The translations under genes and the position numbers were made by a program. Of a stretch of 64,000 bases of DNA, positions 1 through 8,236 are shown one piece after another. The stretch spans positions 806,001 through 870,000 of the forward strand of contig NZ_AP025286.1 in NCBI RefSeq assembly GCF_036492245.1, written 5' to 3'. Each line of letters begins with the position of its first letter. The stretch's first letter is position 1. The DNA comes from Treponema bryantii. Its GTDB lineage: Bacteria > Spirochaetota > Spirochaetia > Treponematales > Treponemataceae. The notes beneath the pieces are model-generated. The model saw nothing but the letters and a program-made list of their open reading frames with translations. It searched no databases and was not told the origin of the DNA.

Positions 1-22
1 AAATACTTTATAATTCCCAATA

Positions 23-1663
23 ATGGTTAAAGAAATCTCAATTACAGTTGAAGCCAAGGATGAAAAGAATCTTTCGCTTCATGACAGTCTTATCCGCAGG
101 GAACTCAAGAAAAATAATATAAAAGAAGCTCAGTTTGAAAAGGTTTTTGTAAAGAAATCTATTGATGCACGACATGGGCAGTTGAAGCTGCATTTGCGTT
201 ATAAGATTTATATTGGTGAAAAGCCGGAAGCTGCAGGTGAATGGAATCCAGCCTGGAAATCTTGCAGCGGAGCAGATGAAAAGCATACGGTAATTATAGT
301 AGGTGCGGGCCCGGCAGGACTTTTTGGTGCACTTAAGCTTCTGGAAAGCGGCATAAAACCAGTTATAATTGAGCGCGGCTGTGAGACCCGCCAGCGAAAA
401 AAGGATATTGCTTTAATAAGTACTCGAGATGTTGTAAATGCGGACTCGAATTACTGCTTTGGCGAGGGCGGGGCGGGTACTTTCTCGGACGGAAAATTAT
501 ATACGCGCAGTAATAAGCGCGGAGACATCAGTTCTATATTGAAAATCTTTCATTATTTTGGCGCGGACGAAAAGATTCTGACCGACGCTCACCCGCATAT
601 AGGAACTGACCGGCTCCCACAGGTAATAAATGCTATGCGCGATAAAATTATTGAGCTGGGCGGTGAGTTTCACTTTAATAAGCGTGTAACAGATCTGATT
701 ACTGAAAATGATAAAGAAGCCCGCGGTGAGGCAGAAATAAAACTGCGCGTATGCGGCGTTGAAACCCGGAATGTAATTACTGGAGAAAAGAGTGATTTTC
801 ATGGGACTGCGGTACTACTTGCAACGGGACATTCCGCTTCTGATATTTATGAAATGCTTGCCCGCGTAGCCCCTGCTGCTCTGGAAGCAAAGACTTTTGC
901 GGCTGGTGTTCGTGTAGAGCATCCTAGAACTCTGATTGATTCAATTCAGTATCACGGGCGGGGGGCGGATGCAGGCCTTGGTGCTGCTGAATACAGAGTT
1001 ACTACTCAGGTTGATGGACGCGGAGTATATTCCTTCTGTATGTGTCCGGGCGGATTTGTTGTTCCTTCAAGTTCTGGCCCTGATGAAATTGTTGTAAACG
1101 GTATGTCGGCTGCAGCACGTAATTCCAAATGGTCAAATGCAGCTATTGTTGTTGAGATTCGTCCGGAGGATATTCCTGCAGAATTTATGCAGGCTGCAGA
1201 AAAAGTCGGCTGTCCTCAACTGGCCGGATTGTTCTTCCGCCGTGAAATTGAACAGCTTGCGTTTAAAAATGGAAACGGCCAGGCTGCTCCAGCTCAGCGC
1301 CTCACTGATTTTCTTGCCGGCCGAAAATCTTCAGATTTACCTGTTTCAAGCTATACTCCGGGTATTGTTTCTTCTGAACTTGGACTCTGGCTGCCTGCTC
1401 ACATAAGCGAACGCTTAAAAAAGGGCTTTGTACAGATAGATCAGAATATGCATGGCTTTATATGTAAGGATGCTTTGATGATTGCTGCTGAAACCCGTAC
1501 AAGTACGCCTGTGAGAATCCTCAGGGACAAAGAAAGCTATGAATGTACTGAACTTTCCGGCCTGTATCCTGCAGGTGAGGGCTCCGGCTACTCGGGTGGT
1601 ATTGTTTCCAGCGCTATGGATGGCGAAAATGCCTGTAGTCATATTACGTCTAGGATAAAATAA
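23..1663 (+). CDS. FAD-dependent oxidoreductase (COG2509-like)
   Basis: This is a probable NAD(P)/FAD-dependent dehydrogenase of unknown substrate. A Rossmann dinucleotide-binding motif (VGAGPAG) sits at residues about 93-99, behind an N-terminal domain of about 85 residues typical of the COG2509 group. A conserved FAD-binding end motif (LYPAGEGSGYSGG) lies near residue 515. The length of 546 residues is normal for the group. No Shine-Dalgarno sequence precedes the ATG; instead a TATAAT box at 9-14 lies 8 nt before it, suggesting a leaderless mRNA. The enzyme is cytoplasmic with no signal peptide. A hairpin with a T-run overlaps the stop codon. The family is clear, the reaction is not known. 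Confidence 0.85.
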   Translation: MVKEISITVEAKDEKNLSLHDSLIRRELKKNNIKEAQFEKVFVKKSIDARHGQLKLHLRYKIYIGEKPEAAGEWNPAWKSCSGADEKHTVIIVGAGPAGLFGALKLLESGIKPVIIERGCETRQRKKDIALISTRDVVNADSNYCFGEGGAGTFSDGKLYTRSNKRGDISSILKIFHYFGADEKILTDAHPHIGTDRLPQVINAMRDKIIELGGEFHFNKRVTDLITENDKEARGEAEIKLRVCGVETRNVITGEKSDFHGTAVLLATGHSASDIYEMLARVAPAALEAKTFAAGVRVEHPRTLIDSIQYHGRGADAGLGAAEYRVTTQVDGRGVYSFCMCPGGFVVPSSSGPDEIVVNGMSAAARNSKWSNAAIVVEIRPEDIPAEFMQAAEKVGCPQLAGLFFRREIEQLAFKNGNGQAAPAQRLTDFLAGRKSSDLPVSSYTPGIVSSELGLWLPAHISERLKKGFVQIDQNMHGFICKDALMIAAETRTSTPVRILRDKESYECTELSGLYPAGEGSGYSGGIVSSAMDGENACSHITSRIK

Positions 1664-1677
1664 CCAAGGTTATTTTT
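1658..1677 (+). terminator. Rho-independent terminator after the FAD oxidoreductase
   Basis: A 7-bp stem AAATAAC/GTTATTT with a CAAG loop is followed by TTTTT. It overlaps the stop codon. The stem is AT-rich and weak. Confidence 0.45.
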
Positions 1678-1728
1678 AATAACATTTAGTTATTGGTAAA
1701 TTTATTTTTTTATGTTATAATTAAAAAC

Positions 1729-2496
1729 ATGAATAGTAACAGAATCAGCTCGGAGAGGGTTGTTGCTGTTGTCGGTTTATTTTTCCTACTTATTGCAGCT
1801 ATTACAAGTCTTTTTTTTAACGGTGACCCAAAATCAATTATTGAGAAGGTCGCTGATACAAATATTGTGATTCCAGTTGTACATTTTCTTTGTGTAGGTC
1901 TCACAATCATACATATTATCCGTCCTAATTCGTATCTCATGCTTGCTATTCTCCTGATTGAAAGCGAGCTCACAATTTTAACTCATTATGAAGAGTTGGG
2001 AATTTTCTTTTTCTATGCAGCTGTTATCTTTATGTTATGTACAGATTTTCTGGCTGAGAAATCAAAGAAACCTATCTGGATACTTTTTGTAATTCATTTT
2101 ATTACTCTGTGTCTTACTTATACTCATGGTATTAAAGCTATGCTTATAGATATTGGATATTCAGTTTTCTGTTATTCTTTTTATCTATGGATTTATTCTA
2201 TTCTGAAAGCAAAGTTTTCTTGTCTGATTCCAAAGAATGTCCGTGAGAATAATACTATCATTGGTAAGCCAGCTGGTTCGGTAATAAAGCTTTCTGATTA
2301 TAATCTTAATGAACGTCAGCGAACTTATCTGATGGAACATATTCATAACAAGCTAAGCTATAAAGAAATAGGCGAAAAATATTTTGTAAGTCTTTCAACT
2401 GTAAAAAAGATTTTTGCAGATATTTTCAAAATCTTTAATGTGTCGAACATTGAAGAATTGCGCCTGCTTCTCCTTCAGTACCAGGTCGAAGAATAG
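1729..2496 (+). CDS. Membrane-anchored LuxR-type transcriptional regulator
   Basis: This is a 255-residue protein with about six hydrophobic segments over residues 8-160 and a C-terminal LuxR/GerE-type helix-turn-helix (residues about 195-255; NERQRTYLMEHIHNKLSYKE then SLSTVKKIF). It would be a one-component regulator sensing a membrane or extracytoplasmic signal. The start at 1729 is chosen because a TATAAT box (1716-1721) ends 7 nt upstream, which excludes the in-frame ATG at 1693. No Shine-Dalgarno is visible. It stands alone, followed by a terminator, and its target is unknown. Confidence 0.75.
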   Translation: MNSNRISSERVVAVVGLFFLLIAAITSLFFNGDPKSIIEKVADTNIVIPVVHFLCVGLTIIHIIRPNSYLMLAILLIESELTILTHYEELGIFFFYAAVIFMLCTDFLAEKSKKPIWILFVIHFITLCLTYTHGIKAMLIDIGYSVFCYSFYLWIYSILKAKFSCLIPKNVRENNTIIGKPAGSVIKLSDYNLNERQRTYLMEHIHNKLSYKEIGEKYFVSLSTVKKIFADIFKIFNVSNIEELRLLLLQYQVEE

Positions 2497-2525
2497 TTCG
2501 TCGTGCTTGTGACGAATCTCTTTTT
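2497..2525 (+). terminator. Rho-independent terminator after the LuxR-type gene
   Basis: A stem TTCGTC (2497-2502) / GACGAA (2511-2516) is followed by CTCTTTTT. The T-run runs straight into the purE promoter. Confidence 0.6.
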
Positions 2526-2541
2526 ATGATATAACTCTGAT

Positions 2542-3036
2542 ATGAAAGTTGCGATTTTTTTCGGTTCTAAGTCCGACAAGGACACCATGAAAAAGGCTGC
2601 CGACATTCTCTCAGAGTTCGGCGTGGAATACAAGGCATTTATCATTTCTGCCCATCGTGCCGGGGCTTTACTTAAGCAGACAGTTGAACAGGTTGAAAAA
2701 GAAGGCTTTGAGGTAATCATTGCCGGTGCAGGTCTTGCTGCAGCTCTTCCTGGTGTTATTGCAGGCGAAACTACTTTGCCTGTTATCGGTGTTCCGCTTG
2801 AGTGTGTTTCTGACAAATCAAATGGTCTTGGCGGTATGGATGCACTCTTGTCTATCGTACAGATGCCTCCTCAGATTCCGGTTGCAACAGTTGGTATTAA
2901 CAACGCAAAGAATGCGGGATATCTTGCTGTTCAGATTTTGTCTATCAAGTATCCTGAACTTAAAGAAAAGTTAGTTTCATTCAGAAAGAAACTGGCTGAT
3001 GACGCTGCAGCTACAGGTTTAGACGTTAAGTTCTAG
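2542..3036 (+). CDS. purE: PurE, N5-carboxyaminoimidazole ribonucleotide mutase
   Basis: This is the purine-biosynthesis enzyme forming 4-carboxy-AIR. Visible motifs are the N-terminal GSKSDKDTM phosphate-binding loop, SAHR at residues about 38-41, and the GVPL...GLGGMDALLSIVQMP core followed by NAGYLAVQIL. The Arg of SAHR and the SIVQMP block fit the class I mutase pattern rather than the class II (SAHK) enzyme described for T. denticola; this is inference, and no purK is in the window. Length of 164 residues is normal. There is no Shine-Dalgarno; TATAAC at 2530-2535 lies 6 nt before the ATG, predicting a leaderless mRNA. It is followed by purM and purN. Confidence 0.9.
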   Translation: MKVAIFFGSKSDKDTMKKAADILSEFGVEYKAFIISAHRAGALLKQTVEQVEKEGFEVIIAGAGLAAALPGVIAGETTLPVIGVPLECVSDKSNGLGGMDALLSIVQMPPQIPVATVGINNAKNAGYLAVQILSIKYPELKEKLVSFRKKLADDAAATGLDVKF

Positions 3037-3150
3037 CAGAAATAACTGAGGGAGACAGCCGGGCATAGCTCGTCTGTGTGCATTTTGGGGGTCAATCCTA
3101 AAACGACCCGCTGGCGCAGCTCGTTTTTTAACGGATTTTCTATAAGAGCG

Positions 3151-3166
3151 GGGGAAGGCCTTCCCC
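3151..3166. repeat. 16-bp GC-rich palindrome between purE and purM
   Basis: A perfect palindrome GGGGAAGGCCTTCCCC lies in a 155-bp gap that is locally GC-rich. Its left half resembles the first stem of the GC-rich repeat found in the NUDIX gene (24871) and between the ABC exporter genes (29450). A GCTG-GCG-CAGC hairpin plus a T-run at about 3110-3127 could act as a weak terminator. Confidence 0.5.
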
Positions 3167-3191
3167 TTATACAAATAAAAGGAGCAAACAA

Positions 3192-4286
3192 ATGGCAAAC
3201 TACAAAGAGTCTGGTGTTGACGTAGAAGAAGGTTACCGAGCGGTAGATAAGTACAAGGAACAGGTAAAGAGAACTGTTGTTCCAGGGCTTTTGACAGGGC
3301 TTGGAAGTTTTAACGGTATGTTCGAAGTACCTAAGGGAATTAAGAATCCTGTTATGGTAAGCGGAACTGATGGTGTTGGAACTAAACTTGATGTTGCTTT
3401 CCAGATGAAGAAGTATGACACTGTTGGTATTGACTGTGTTGCCATGAGCGTAAACGATATTTTGTGTTCTGGTGTTCAGACTCTTTTCTTCCTTGATTAT
3501 GTTGCCTGCGGAAAGCTTGATGCTGATGTTGCTGCTGAACTTGTAAAGGGTGTTGCAGACGGTTGTGTTGATACTGGTTGTGCTCTTCTTGGTGGTGAGA
3601 CTGCTGAAATGCCTGGCTTCTATGATGTTGGTAAATATGACCTTGCCGGCTTTGGTGTTGGTGTTGGTGAGAAAAAAGATATGATTACTGGTGAGGATAT
3701 CCGCGAAGGTGATGTTCTTATTGGTCTTTCTTCTACAGGTGTTCACTCTAACGGTTTCAGCCTTGTTCGCAAACTTGTTCCAAATGTAAATGATCCATTT
3801 GTAGTAAACGGAACTGATACTGGTAAGACTATTGGTGAAGTTCTTCTTACACCTACACGTATTTATGTTAAGCCTGTTATGGAAGTTCTCGGAAAATACC
3901 GCAAGGCTATCCACGGTATGGTTCACGTAACTGGCGGCGGATTCTTTGAAAATATTCCACGTATGTATCCAAAGGCTAAGGAAGGAAAGAAGCAGTTGAT
4001 TTCTGTTATTAAGCGTGCTTCATGGGATATTCCTCCTGTATTTGGTGAATTGATTCGCCGTGGTGCTGATTTTGATAACGTTTATAATACTTTCAATATG
4101 GGTATTGGTTTTGTTCTTGCTGTTTCTGCAAAAGAGGCTGATGCTGTTCTTGAAATGTTCAATGCTAATGCTCACAAATATCACAAGGATTACTGTCCTG
4201 ATATGAAGGCTTACAAGATTGGCCGCGTTGAATATGCTAAGGGCGAAGTAAACAGCCAGAAAGACGCTGTTTTGTTCGAAGATTAA
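3192..4286 (+). CDS. purM: PurM, phosphoribosylformylglycinamidine cyclo-ligase
   Basis: AIR synthetase makes the imidazole ring by ATP-dependent cyclisation of FGAM. The GTDGVGTKL motif lies near residues 57-65 and the GGETAEMPGFY ATP-binding motif near residues 135-145, with the C-terminal glycine-rich block HVTGGGFFENIPRM. At 364 residues it is slightly longer than the usual ~345. The Shine-Dalgarno AAAGGAGC at 3179-3185 gives the start. It is immediately followed by purN (19 bp), forming a purMN unit. Confidence 0.97.
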   Translation: MANYKESGVDVEEGYRAVDKYKEQVKRTVVPGLLTGLGSFNGMFEVPKGIKNPVMVSGTDGVGTKLDVAFQMKKYDTVGIDCVAMSVNDILCSGVQTLFFLDYVACGKLDADVAAELVKGVADGCVDTGCALLGGETAEMPGFYDVGKYDLAGFGVGVGEKKDMITGEDIREGDVLIGLSSTGVHSNGFSLVRKLVPNVNDPFVVNGTDTGKTIGEVLLTPTRIYVKPVMEVLGKYRKAIHGMVHVTGGGFFENIPRMYPKAKEGKKQLISVIKRASWDIPPVFGELIRRGADFDNVYNTFNMGIGFVLAVSAKEADAVLEMFNANAHKYHKDYCPDMKAYKIGRVEYAKGEVNSQKDAVLFED

Positions 4287-4305
4287 TCTTGAGGTCTAAT
4301 TGATT

Positions 4306-4947
4306 ATGGCAAAACTTAAGACAGCTGTTTTAGTTAGTGGTGGCGGTACAAATCTTCAGGCTTTGATTGATTATCAGATTGCGCAGGGCGATGCTTGTCC
4401 TTATGAGATTGTCTGTGTAATTTCTGATTCTAAAAAGGCTTTTGCTCTGGAGCGTGCTGCCAAGGCTGGAATTCCTTCTGCAATCTGTTCTCCTTATGCT
4501 GTAATGGGTGAAGAGGTTGCTAAGGCTAGTGACCGCGATACTAAGCGTCTTGCTGTTTCAAACGCTATGCTGGAGGCTTGTGAAAAATACAGAGCTGAGG
4601 CTATTGTTGAAGCAGGCTGTCTTACTGTTCTTGCCGGTGACATTCTTAAAAAATACGAAAACAGAATTATAAATCTTCATCCGGCTCTGCTGCCAAAATT
4701 TGGTGGAGTCGGAATGTTTGGTCATCACGTTCATGAGGCTGTTATTGCTGCCGGTGAAAAAGAAAGCGGCTGTACTATTCATATTGCTGATGGTGGATGT
4801 GATACCGGAAAAATCCTTATTCAGAAAAAAGTTCCAGTTATGCCTGACGATACTCCTGATACACTTTATGCTCGTATTGCTCCTAAAGAGCACGAGGCAA
4901 TTGTTGAAGGACTTTGTATGCTTGCCGAAATGACTTTGCAGAAATAG
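4306..4947 (+). CDS. purN: PurN, phosphoribosylglycinamide formyltransferase
   Basis: GAR transformylase uses 10-formyl-tetrahydrofolate in purine synthesis. The catalytic Asn and His sit in INLHPALLPKF, and the conserved Asp in the following GCTIHIADGGCDTG block. The N-terminus (AVLVSGGGTNLQALID) is the phosphate-binding loop. An in-frame TTG at 4300 is rejected as start because the Shine-Dalgarno GAGGT at 4291-4295 is correctly spaced for the ATG at 4306. Length is 213 residues. It is the last gene of the pur cluster. Confidence 0.96.
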   Translation: MAKLKTAVLVSGGGTNLQALIDYQIAQGDACPYEIVCVISDSKKAFALERAAKAGIPSAICSPYAVMGEEVAKASDRDTKRLAVSNAMLEACEKYRAEAIVEAGCLTVLAGDILKKYENRIINLHPALLPKFGGVGMFGHHVHEAVIAAGEKESGCTIHIADGGCDTGKILIQKKVPVMPDDTPDTLYARIAPKEHEAIVEGLCMLAEMTLQK

Positions 4948-4959
4948 GCCTGGAATCAG

Positions 4960-4988
4960 TTGCCCGTAAGAAAAACCTATGTTAAAAT
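4960..4988 (+). promoter_or_regulatory. Promoter of the DUF2147 gene
   Basis: A -35 TTGCCC (4960-4965), a 17-bp spacer and a -10 TAAAAT (4983-4988) precede a leader of about 35 nt with an AGGAGA ribosome binding site. Confidence 0.5.
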
Positions 4989-5028
4989 CTACTATTATCT
5001 ATATATTCATTTTATAGGAGACGATGAG

Positions 5029-5529
5029 ATGAAAAAAATCATTGCTTTATTTACAGCTGTTCTTCTTTTGGGAACTATGTGTTTTGCAGCAGATCCTGCT
5101 GAAGGGTTCTGGGTTAGTTATGATGAAAAGACTAATCAGGCAACTGCAGGCTGGCAGATCTGGGAGCAGGGGGGAAAACTCAATGGAAAGATTCTTTCTG
5201 TTGCTGATTTGCCACAAGATGTAATTGCCGATGGTGGAAAGGGTAAACATTACGACAACTTTATGAATAATGTTGATGTTGGAACTTTGCGTACTGTTGG
5301 AACTACCTGGATCTGGGATTTGTCAAAGGATGCTGCCGGTAAGTGGTCTGGCGGATATATTATTGATCCGGGTGATGGAAAACGATACAAGTGTCGAATT
5401 ACTTATCACGGTGCAGATGGAAAGAAATACAAGGTAGATACTTTGGAAATGCGCGGTGAGGTTGGACCTTTTGGGCGTAGTCAGTTCTGGAAAAAAGCCA
5501 GTGAAGCTGAAGCTGGTGGGCTTAGATAG
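5029..5529 (+). CDS. DUF2147-family exported protein
   Basis: This is a 166-residue secreted protein. The signal peptide (MKKIIALFTAVLLLGTMCFA) ends near residue 20, followed directly by the DUF2147 core (GFWVSYDEKTNQATAGWQIW, then NGKILS, later LEMRGEVGPFGRSQFWKK). DUF2147 proteins are small periplasmic or surface beta-rich proteins of unsettled function. The start at 5029 is fixed by TAGGAGA just upstream and by the signal peptide; the in-frame ATG-less extension to 4960 is rejected. Confidence 0.8.
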   Translation: MKKIIALFTAVLLLGTMCFAADPAEGFWVSYDEKTNQATAGWQIWEQGGKLNGKILSVADLPQDVIADGGKGKHYDNFMNNVDVGTLRTVGTTWIWDLSKDAAGKWSGGYIIDPGDGKRYKCRITYHGADGKKYKVDTLEMRGEVGPFGRSQFWKKASEAEAGGLR

Positions 5530-5537
5530 GAATTAGT

Positions 5538-6095
5538 ATGCCTGAAAATCCAGTAAAAAAAGTAGAGACAATAATTATTTCATCACTTATTTTGATTGTA
5601 ATTGTATGCGGTATCTTTTGCTTTGCTTTGGGATATCGCCGTTTATACTTCCTGTTCGTTACATTCCTGATGGTGCTTTATCACATTCTCATGCGGGCTT
5701 CTGTTCCAAGAGTTTTGAGTATTGTGCATAGAGGACCATTTAATCCTGATAATCTCTGGTTCCGTACAAAATCCTTTGAAAAAGCAATTTATAAGTTTTT
5801 CCAGGTAAAAAAATGGAAGGACAGTTTAATTACTTATGAGCCGGAATCTTTTTCGTTAAGAACAAGTTCTCCAGAGAGAATCCTTCAATCAATGTGTATT
5901 GCTGAAACAATTCATTTTTCTTTGATTTGTGGTTCGCTAATATATATTCTTTTTGGATTTATTTTCGGTAAACTATGGATTTTTGTTCTTACGGGAACTA
6001 TTTCTATTATTTTTGAGTGCAGATTTATTATGGCTCAAAGATATAATCGGCCAAGAGTTAAAGAACTTATTCGAAAAAGATCAATAAGAAAATGA
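5538..6095 (+). CDS. CrtO-like integral membrane protein (putative acyltransferase family)
   Basis: This is a 185-residue membrane protein with about four transmembrane helices (residues 12-30, 34-50, 120-140, 145-162). The middle motifs NPDNLWFRTKSFEKAIYKFF and VKKWKDSL and the terminal QRYNRPR resemble the family of glycosyl-4,4'-diaponeurosporenoate acyltransferase (CrtO) proteins. No carotenoid genes are near, so a different acceptor lipid is likely; the assignment rests on motif memory only. The start follows TAGGAATT. Its stop overlaps the folA start by 4 nt, so the two are probably translationally coupled. Confidence 0.5.
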   Translation: MPENPVKKVETIIISSLILIVIVCGIFCFALGYRRLYFLFVTFLMVLYHILMRASVPRVLSIVHRGPFNPDNLWFRTKSFEKAIYKFFQVKKWKDSLITYEPESFSLRTSSPERILQSMCIAETIHFSLICGSLIYILFGFIFGKLWIFVLTGTISIIFECRFIMAQRYNRPRVKELIRKRSIRK

Positions 6096-6586
6096 CAGGT
6101 TTAATTGTTGCGCGCTCTATCAATAATGTAATCGGAAAAAACGGTATGATTCCCTGGCAGATAGAAGGGGAGAAAAAACAGTTTAAAGAACTTACCACTG
6201 GTAATGTTGTTGTAATGGGGCGCAAAACCTACGAAGAAATCGGACATCCTCTACCAAATCGAAAAACAATTGTCATCTCAAAAACAAAAATATTTGAAAG
6301 TGATAGCCTGACTACCGTTAGTTCGTTAAAAGAAGCACTTGAACTTGCTGCAGGTCAGAAAGTTTTTATTGCCGGTGGTTATGGTGTGTATAAAGAAGCT
6401 TTGCCCTTTGTTGATGTTATGTACATAACTGAAGTTCAGCTGATGGTTGAAGATGGAGATGTTTTCTTTCCTGATTTTAATGCTGATGATTTTGAAAAAA
6501 CAGTTGGTGAAACTTCTGGTGATAAAATAAAATACACCAGAGTTATATATACCAGAAAAAAAACAGGCAAAGGCTTAGCCGTTTAG
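6092..6586 (+). CDS. folA: Dihydrofolate reductase
   Basis: This enzyme reduces dihydrofolate to tetrahydrofolate with NADPH. It has the family signature NNVIGKNGMIPWQI (residues about 11-24), VVVMGRKTYEEIG (NADPH-binding) and the glycine pair IAGGYGVYKEAL. The length of 164 residues is normal. The ATG overlaps the stop of the upstream membrane gene (ATGA), indicating coupled translation. It supplies the folate cofactor used by PurN upstream, although a functional link is only inferred. Confidence 0.95.
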   Translation: MTGLIVARSINNVIGKNGMIPWQIEGEKKQFKELTTGNVVVMGRKTYEEIGHPLPNRKTIVISKTKIFESDSLTTVSSLKEALELAAGQKVFIAGGYGVYKEALPFVDVMYITEVQLMVEDGDVFFPDFNADDFEKTVGETSGDKIKYTRVIYTRKKTGKGLAV

Positions 6587-6607
6587 TTATCGGCCGTTGC
6601 CTTTGCC
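6566..6607. terminator. Hairpin between folA and galT
   Basis: A 9-bp inverted repeat GGCAAAGGC (6566-6574) / GCCTTTGCC (6599-6607) overlaps the folA stop and is followed by ATTTTAATT. It lies between two convergent genes. Confidence 0.45.
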
Positions 6608-6614
6608 ATTTTAA

Positions 6615-8135
6615 TTACAAAATTGCGATAAATCTTTCAAAGGCTTTTAGGCCTTCTTCGTTACATTTGTAAACACCGGCGTGTTCCAGTACCTTACTGA
6701 AAACAATCCCGGTTTCTTTTTTCAGAATATCGATTGTTTCTTCTTCTGATTTTTCTGTGAACGAACCGTATTTTTCTTTAAGTTCATTTGTCCAGTCGGC
6801 ATGCTTACCGAGGTTTTCATCAGAACTTATGTCTTTGTTCTGTATCAGGGCCTTTGCAAGTTCTGCGAATTCTGTCTTAAGGCGGCCCGGAAGAATTGCG
6901 AGTCCCATTACTTCAATCAGACCAATGTTTTCCTTTTTGATGTGATGAAGTTCAGCATGAGGATGATATACACCAAGCGGATGTTCTTCTGTTGTGATGT
7001 TGTTGCGGAGAACTAAGTCCATTTCGTACAGGTCACCGTGGCGGCGTACAATAGGATTGAGTGTATTGTGCTTTTCGCCGTTTGTTTCTGCGAAAATAAA
7101 AGCTGCTTCGTCTGTGTAATTTCGCCATGTCTTGAGTACATGGTCTGCAAGTTCAACAAGGCGGTTTTTATCTGCGCTCTTAATGCGGAGAACAGACATC
7201 GGCCATTTTACTATTCCAGCTTCTACATCTTCAAAACCTTTAATTGTAATCTGCTTGAGAATTGGAGCTTTTGCCATCGGGAAGTTATAAGCACCTCCCT
7301 GGAAATGATCGTGTGTAAGAATTGAACCGCCTACAATCGGAAGGTCTGCGTTGCTTCCGAGAGTGTAGTGAGGGAATTGTGTTGTAAAATCAAGAAGGCG
7401 TTCAAAAGTCTTTCTTGAAATACACATTGGAGAGTGTTCTTGATTAAAAACAATACAGTGCTCGTTATAATAAACGTATGGAGAATACTGGAAGCCCCAT
7501 GCTTCTCCAGCAAGTTCGAGAGGAATGATTCTGTGATTGTTGCGCGCCGGATGATTTAAACGGCCTGCATAGCCTTCATTTTCCTTACAGAGAAGACAGC
7601 TTGGATAGCCGACTGTTTTTGCATTCTTTGCAGCTGCAATTGCCTTTGGATCTTTTTCTGGTTTTGAAAGGTTGATGGTGATATCCATGTCGCCGTATTC
7701 AGTTTTGCTGATCCATTTTACATCGCGGCAGATTCTGTAGCGGCGGATGTAATCTGTGTCCTGGCTGAATTTATAGAACCAGTCTGTTGCTTCCTTTGGA
7801 GATTTTTTATAAAGTTCGTTGAATTTTGCTCTGATGTTTGATGGTCTGTCTGTCATTATAGACATGAGCTTTGTGTCAAAAAGGTCGCGGGCTGCAATAC
7901 CATCACCCTGAGTGAGGTTATGTTCAACTGCATAATCAAGAAGATTTTTTAGGATATCTTCCAGGTTTGAAATCTCTACTTCAGGGATTTCGGCTGCCTG
8001 TTCGGGAGTTTCAAAACCGTCGATGTTGAGGGCAGCAAGGAGCTGGTTTTTTACAAAAATCACATCTTCTTTTTCTATAAGACCGCTTTTAAGTCCGTAT
8101 GCGGCAAGTCTGTTGATATTATTTATAACACTCAT
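6615..8135 (-). CDS. galT: UDP-glucose--hexose-1-phosphate uridylyltransferase (class II GalT)
   Basis: This enzyme of the Leloir pathway exchanges UDP between glucose-1-P and galactose-1-P. The sequence matches the long (about 500-residue) GalT2 family common in Firmicutes rather than the E. coli type: it has CREHxG-like blocks such as VGYPSCLLCKENEGYAGR, GGSILTHDHFQGG (His-rich nucleotidyl site) and YHPHAELHHIKKENIGLIEVMGLAILPGRL. The start at 8135 (MSVINNINRL) is preferred to 8174 because a -10 box and palindrome lie just upstream of it, inside the longer reading. No other gal gene is adjacent. Confidence 0.93.
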   Translation of the reverse strand: MSVINNINRLAAYGLKSGLIEKEDVIFVKNQLLAALNIDGFETPEQAAEIPEVEISNLEDILKNLLDYAVEHNLTQGDGIAARDLFDTKLMSIMTDRPSNIRAKFNELYKKSPKEATDWFYKFSQDTDYIRRYRICRDVKWISKTEYGDMDITINLSKPEKDPKAIAAAKNAKTVGYPSCLLCKENEGYAGRLNHPARNNHRIIPLELAGEAWGFQYSPYVYYNEHCIVFNQEHSPMCISRKTFERLLDFTTQFPHYTLGSNADLPIVGGSILTHDHFQGGAYNFPMAKAPILKQITIKGFEDVEAGIVKWPMSVLRIKSADKNRLVELADHVLKTWRNYTDEAAFIFAETNGEKHNTLNPIVRRHGDLYEMDLVLRNNITTEEHPLGVYHPHAELHHIKKENIGLIEVMGLAILPGRLKTEFAELAKALIQNKDISSDENLGKHADWTNELKEKYGSFTEKSEEETIDILKKETGIVFSKVLEHAGVYKCNEEGLKAFERFIAIL

Positions 8136-8137
8136 AG

Positions 8138-8158
8138 TGATAGTAATACTATCATAAG
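8138..8158 (-). promoter_or_regulatory. Putative galT operator overlapping its -10 box
   Basis: A 17-bp palindrome TGATAGTAATACTATCA (8138-8154; 8-bp arms around one base) starts 3 nt upstream of the galT ATG. On the minus strand it overlaps a TATGAT -10 box (8157-8152). The placement fits a repressor site that blocks transcription. The regulator is not identifiable here. Confidence 0.55.
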
Positions 8159-8236
8159 ATATGACTAAATGCAAATTTTATTATTGTAAATTCAAACTGC
8201 TAGGAGTTTTTATAAAATTATTATAATATGTTTCAA

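Noticed and set aside
1693-1728. N-terminal extension of the LuxR-type regulator from ATG 1693
   Set aside because: The extension contains the TATAAT promoter box that would have to drive it. The start at 1729 fits better.
3033-3926. A 297-residue open frame on the minus strand opposite purM
   Set aside because: It is antisense to purM with skewed composition (Asn/Thr/Ser) and no start signals, so it is a shadow.
4300-4305. TTG start for purN
   Set aside because: The GAGGT ribosome binding site is too close (4 nt) for the TTG and properly spaced for the ATG at 4306.
8136-8174. N-terminal extension of galT to 8174
   Set aside because: The extra region is the promoter/operator palindrome, and family members start MS-like near 8135.
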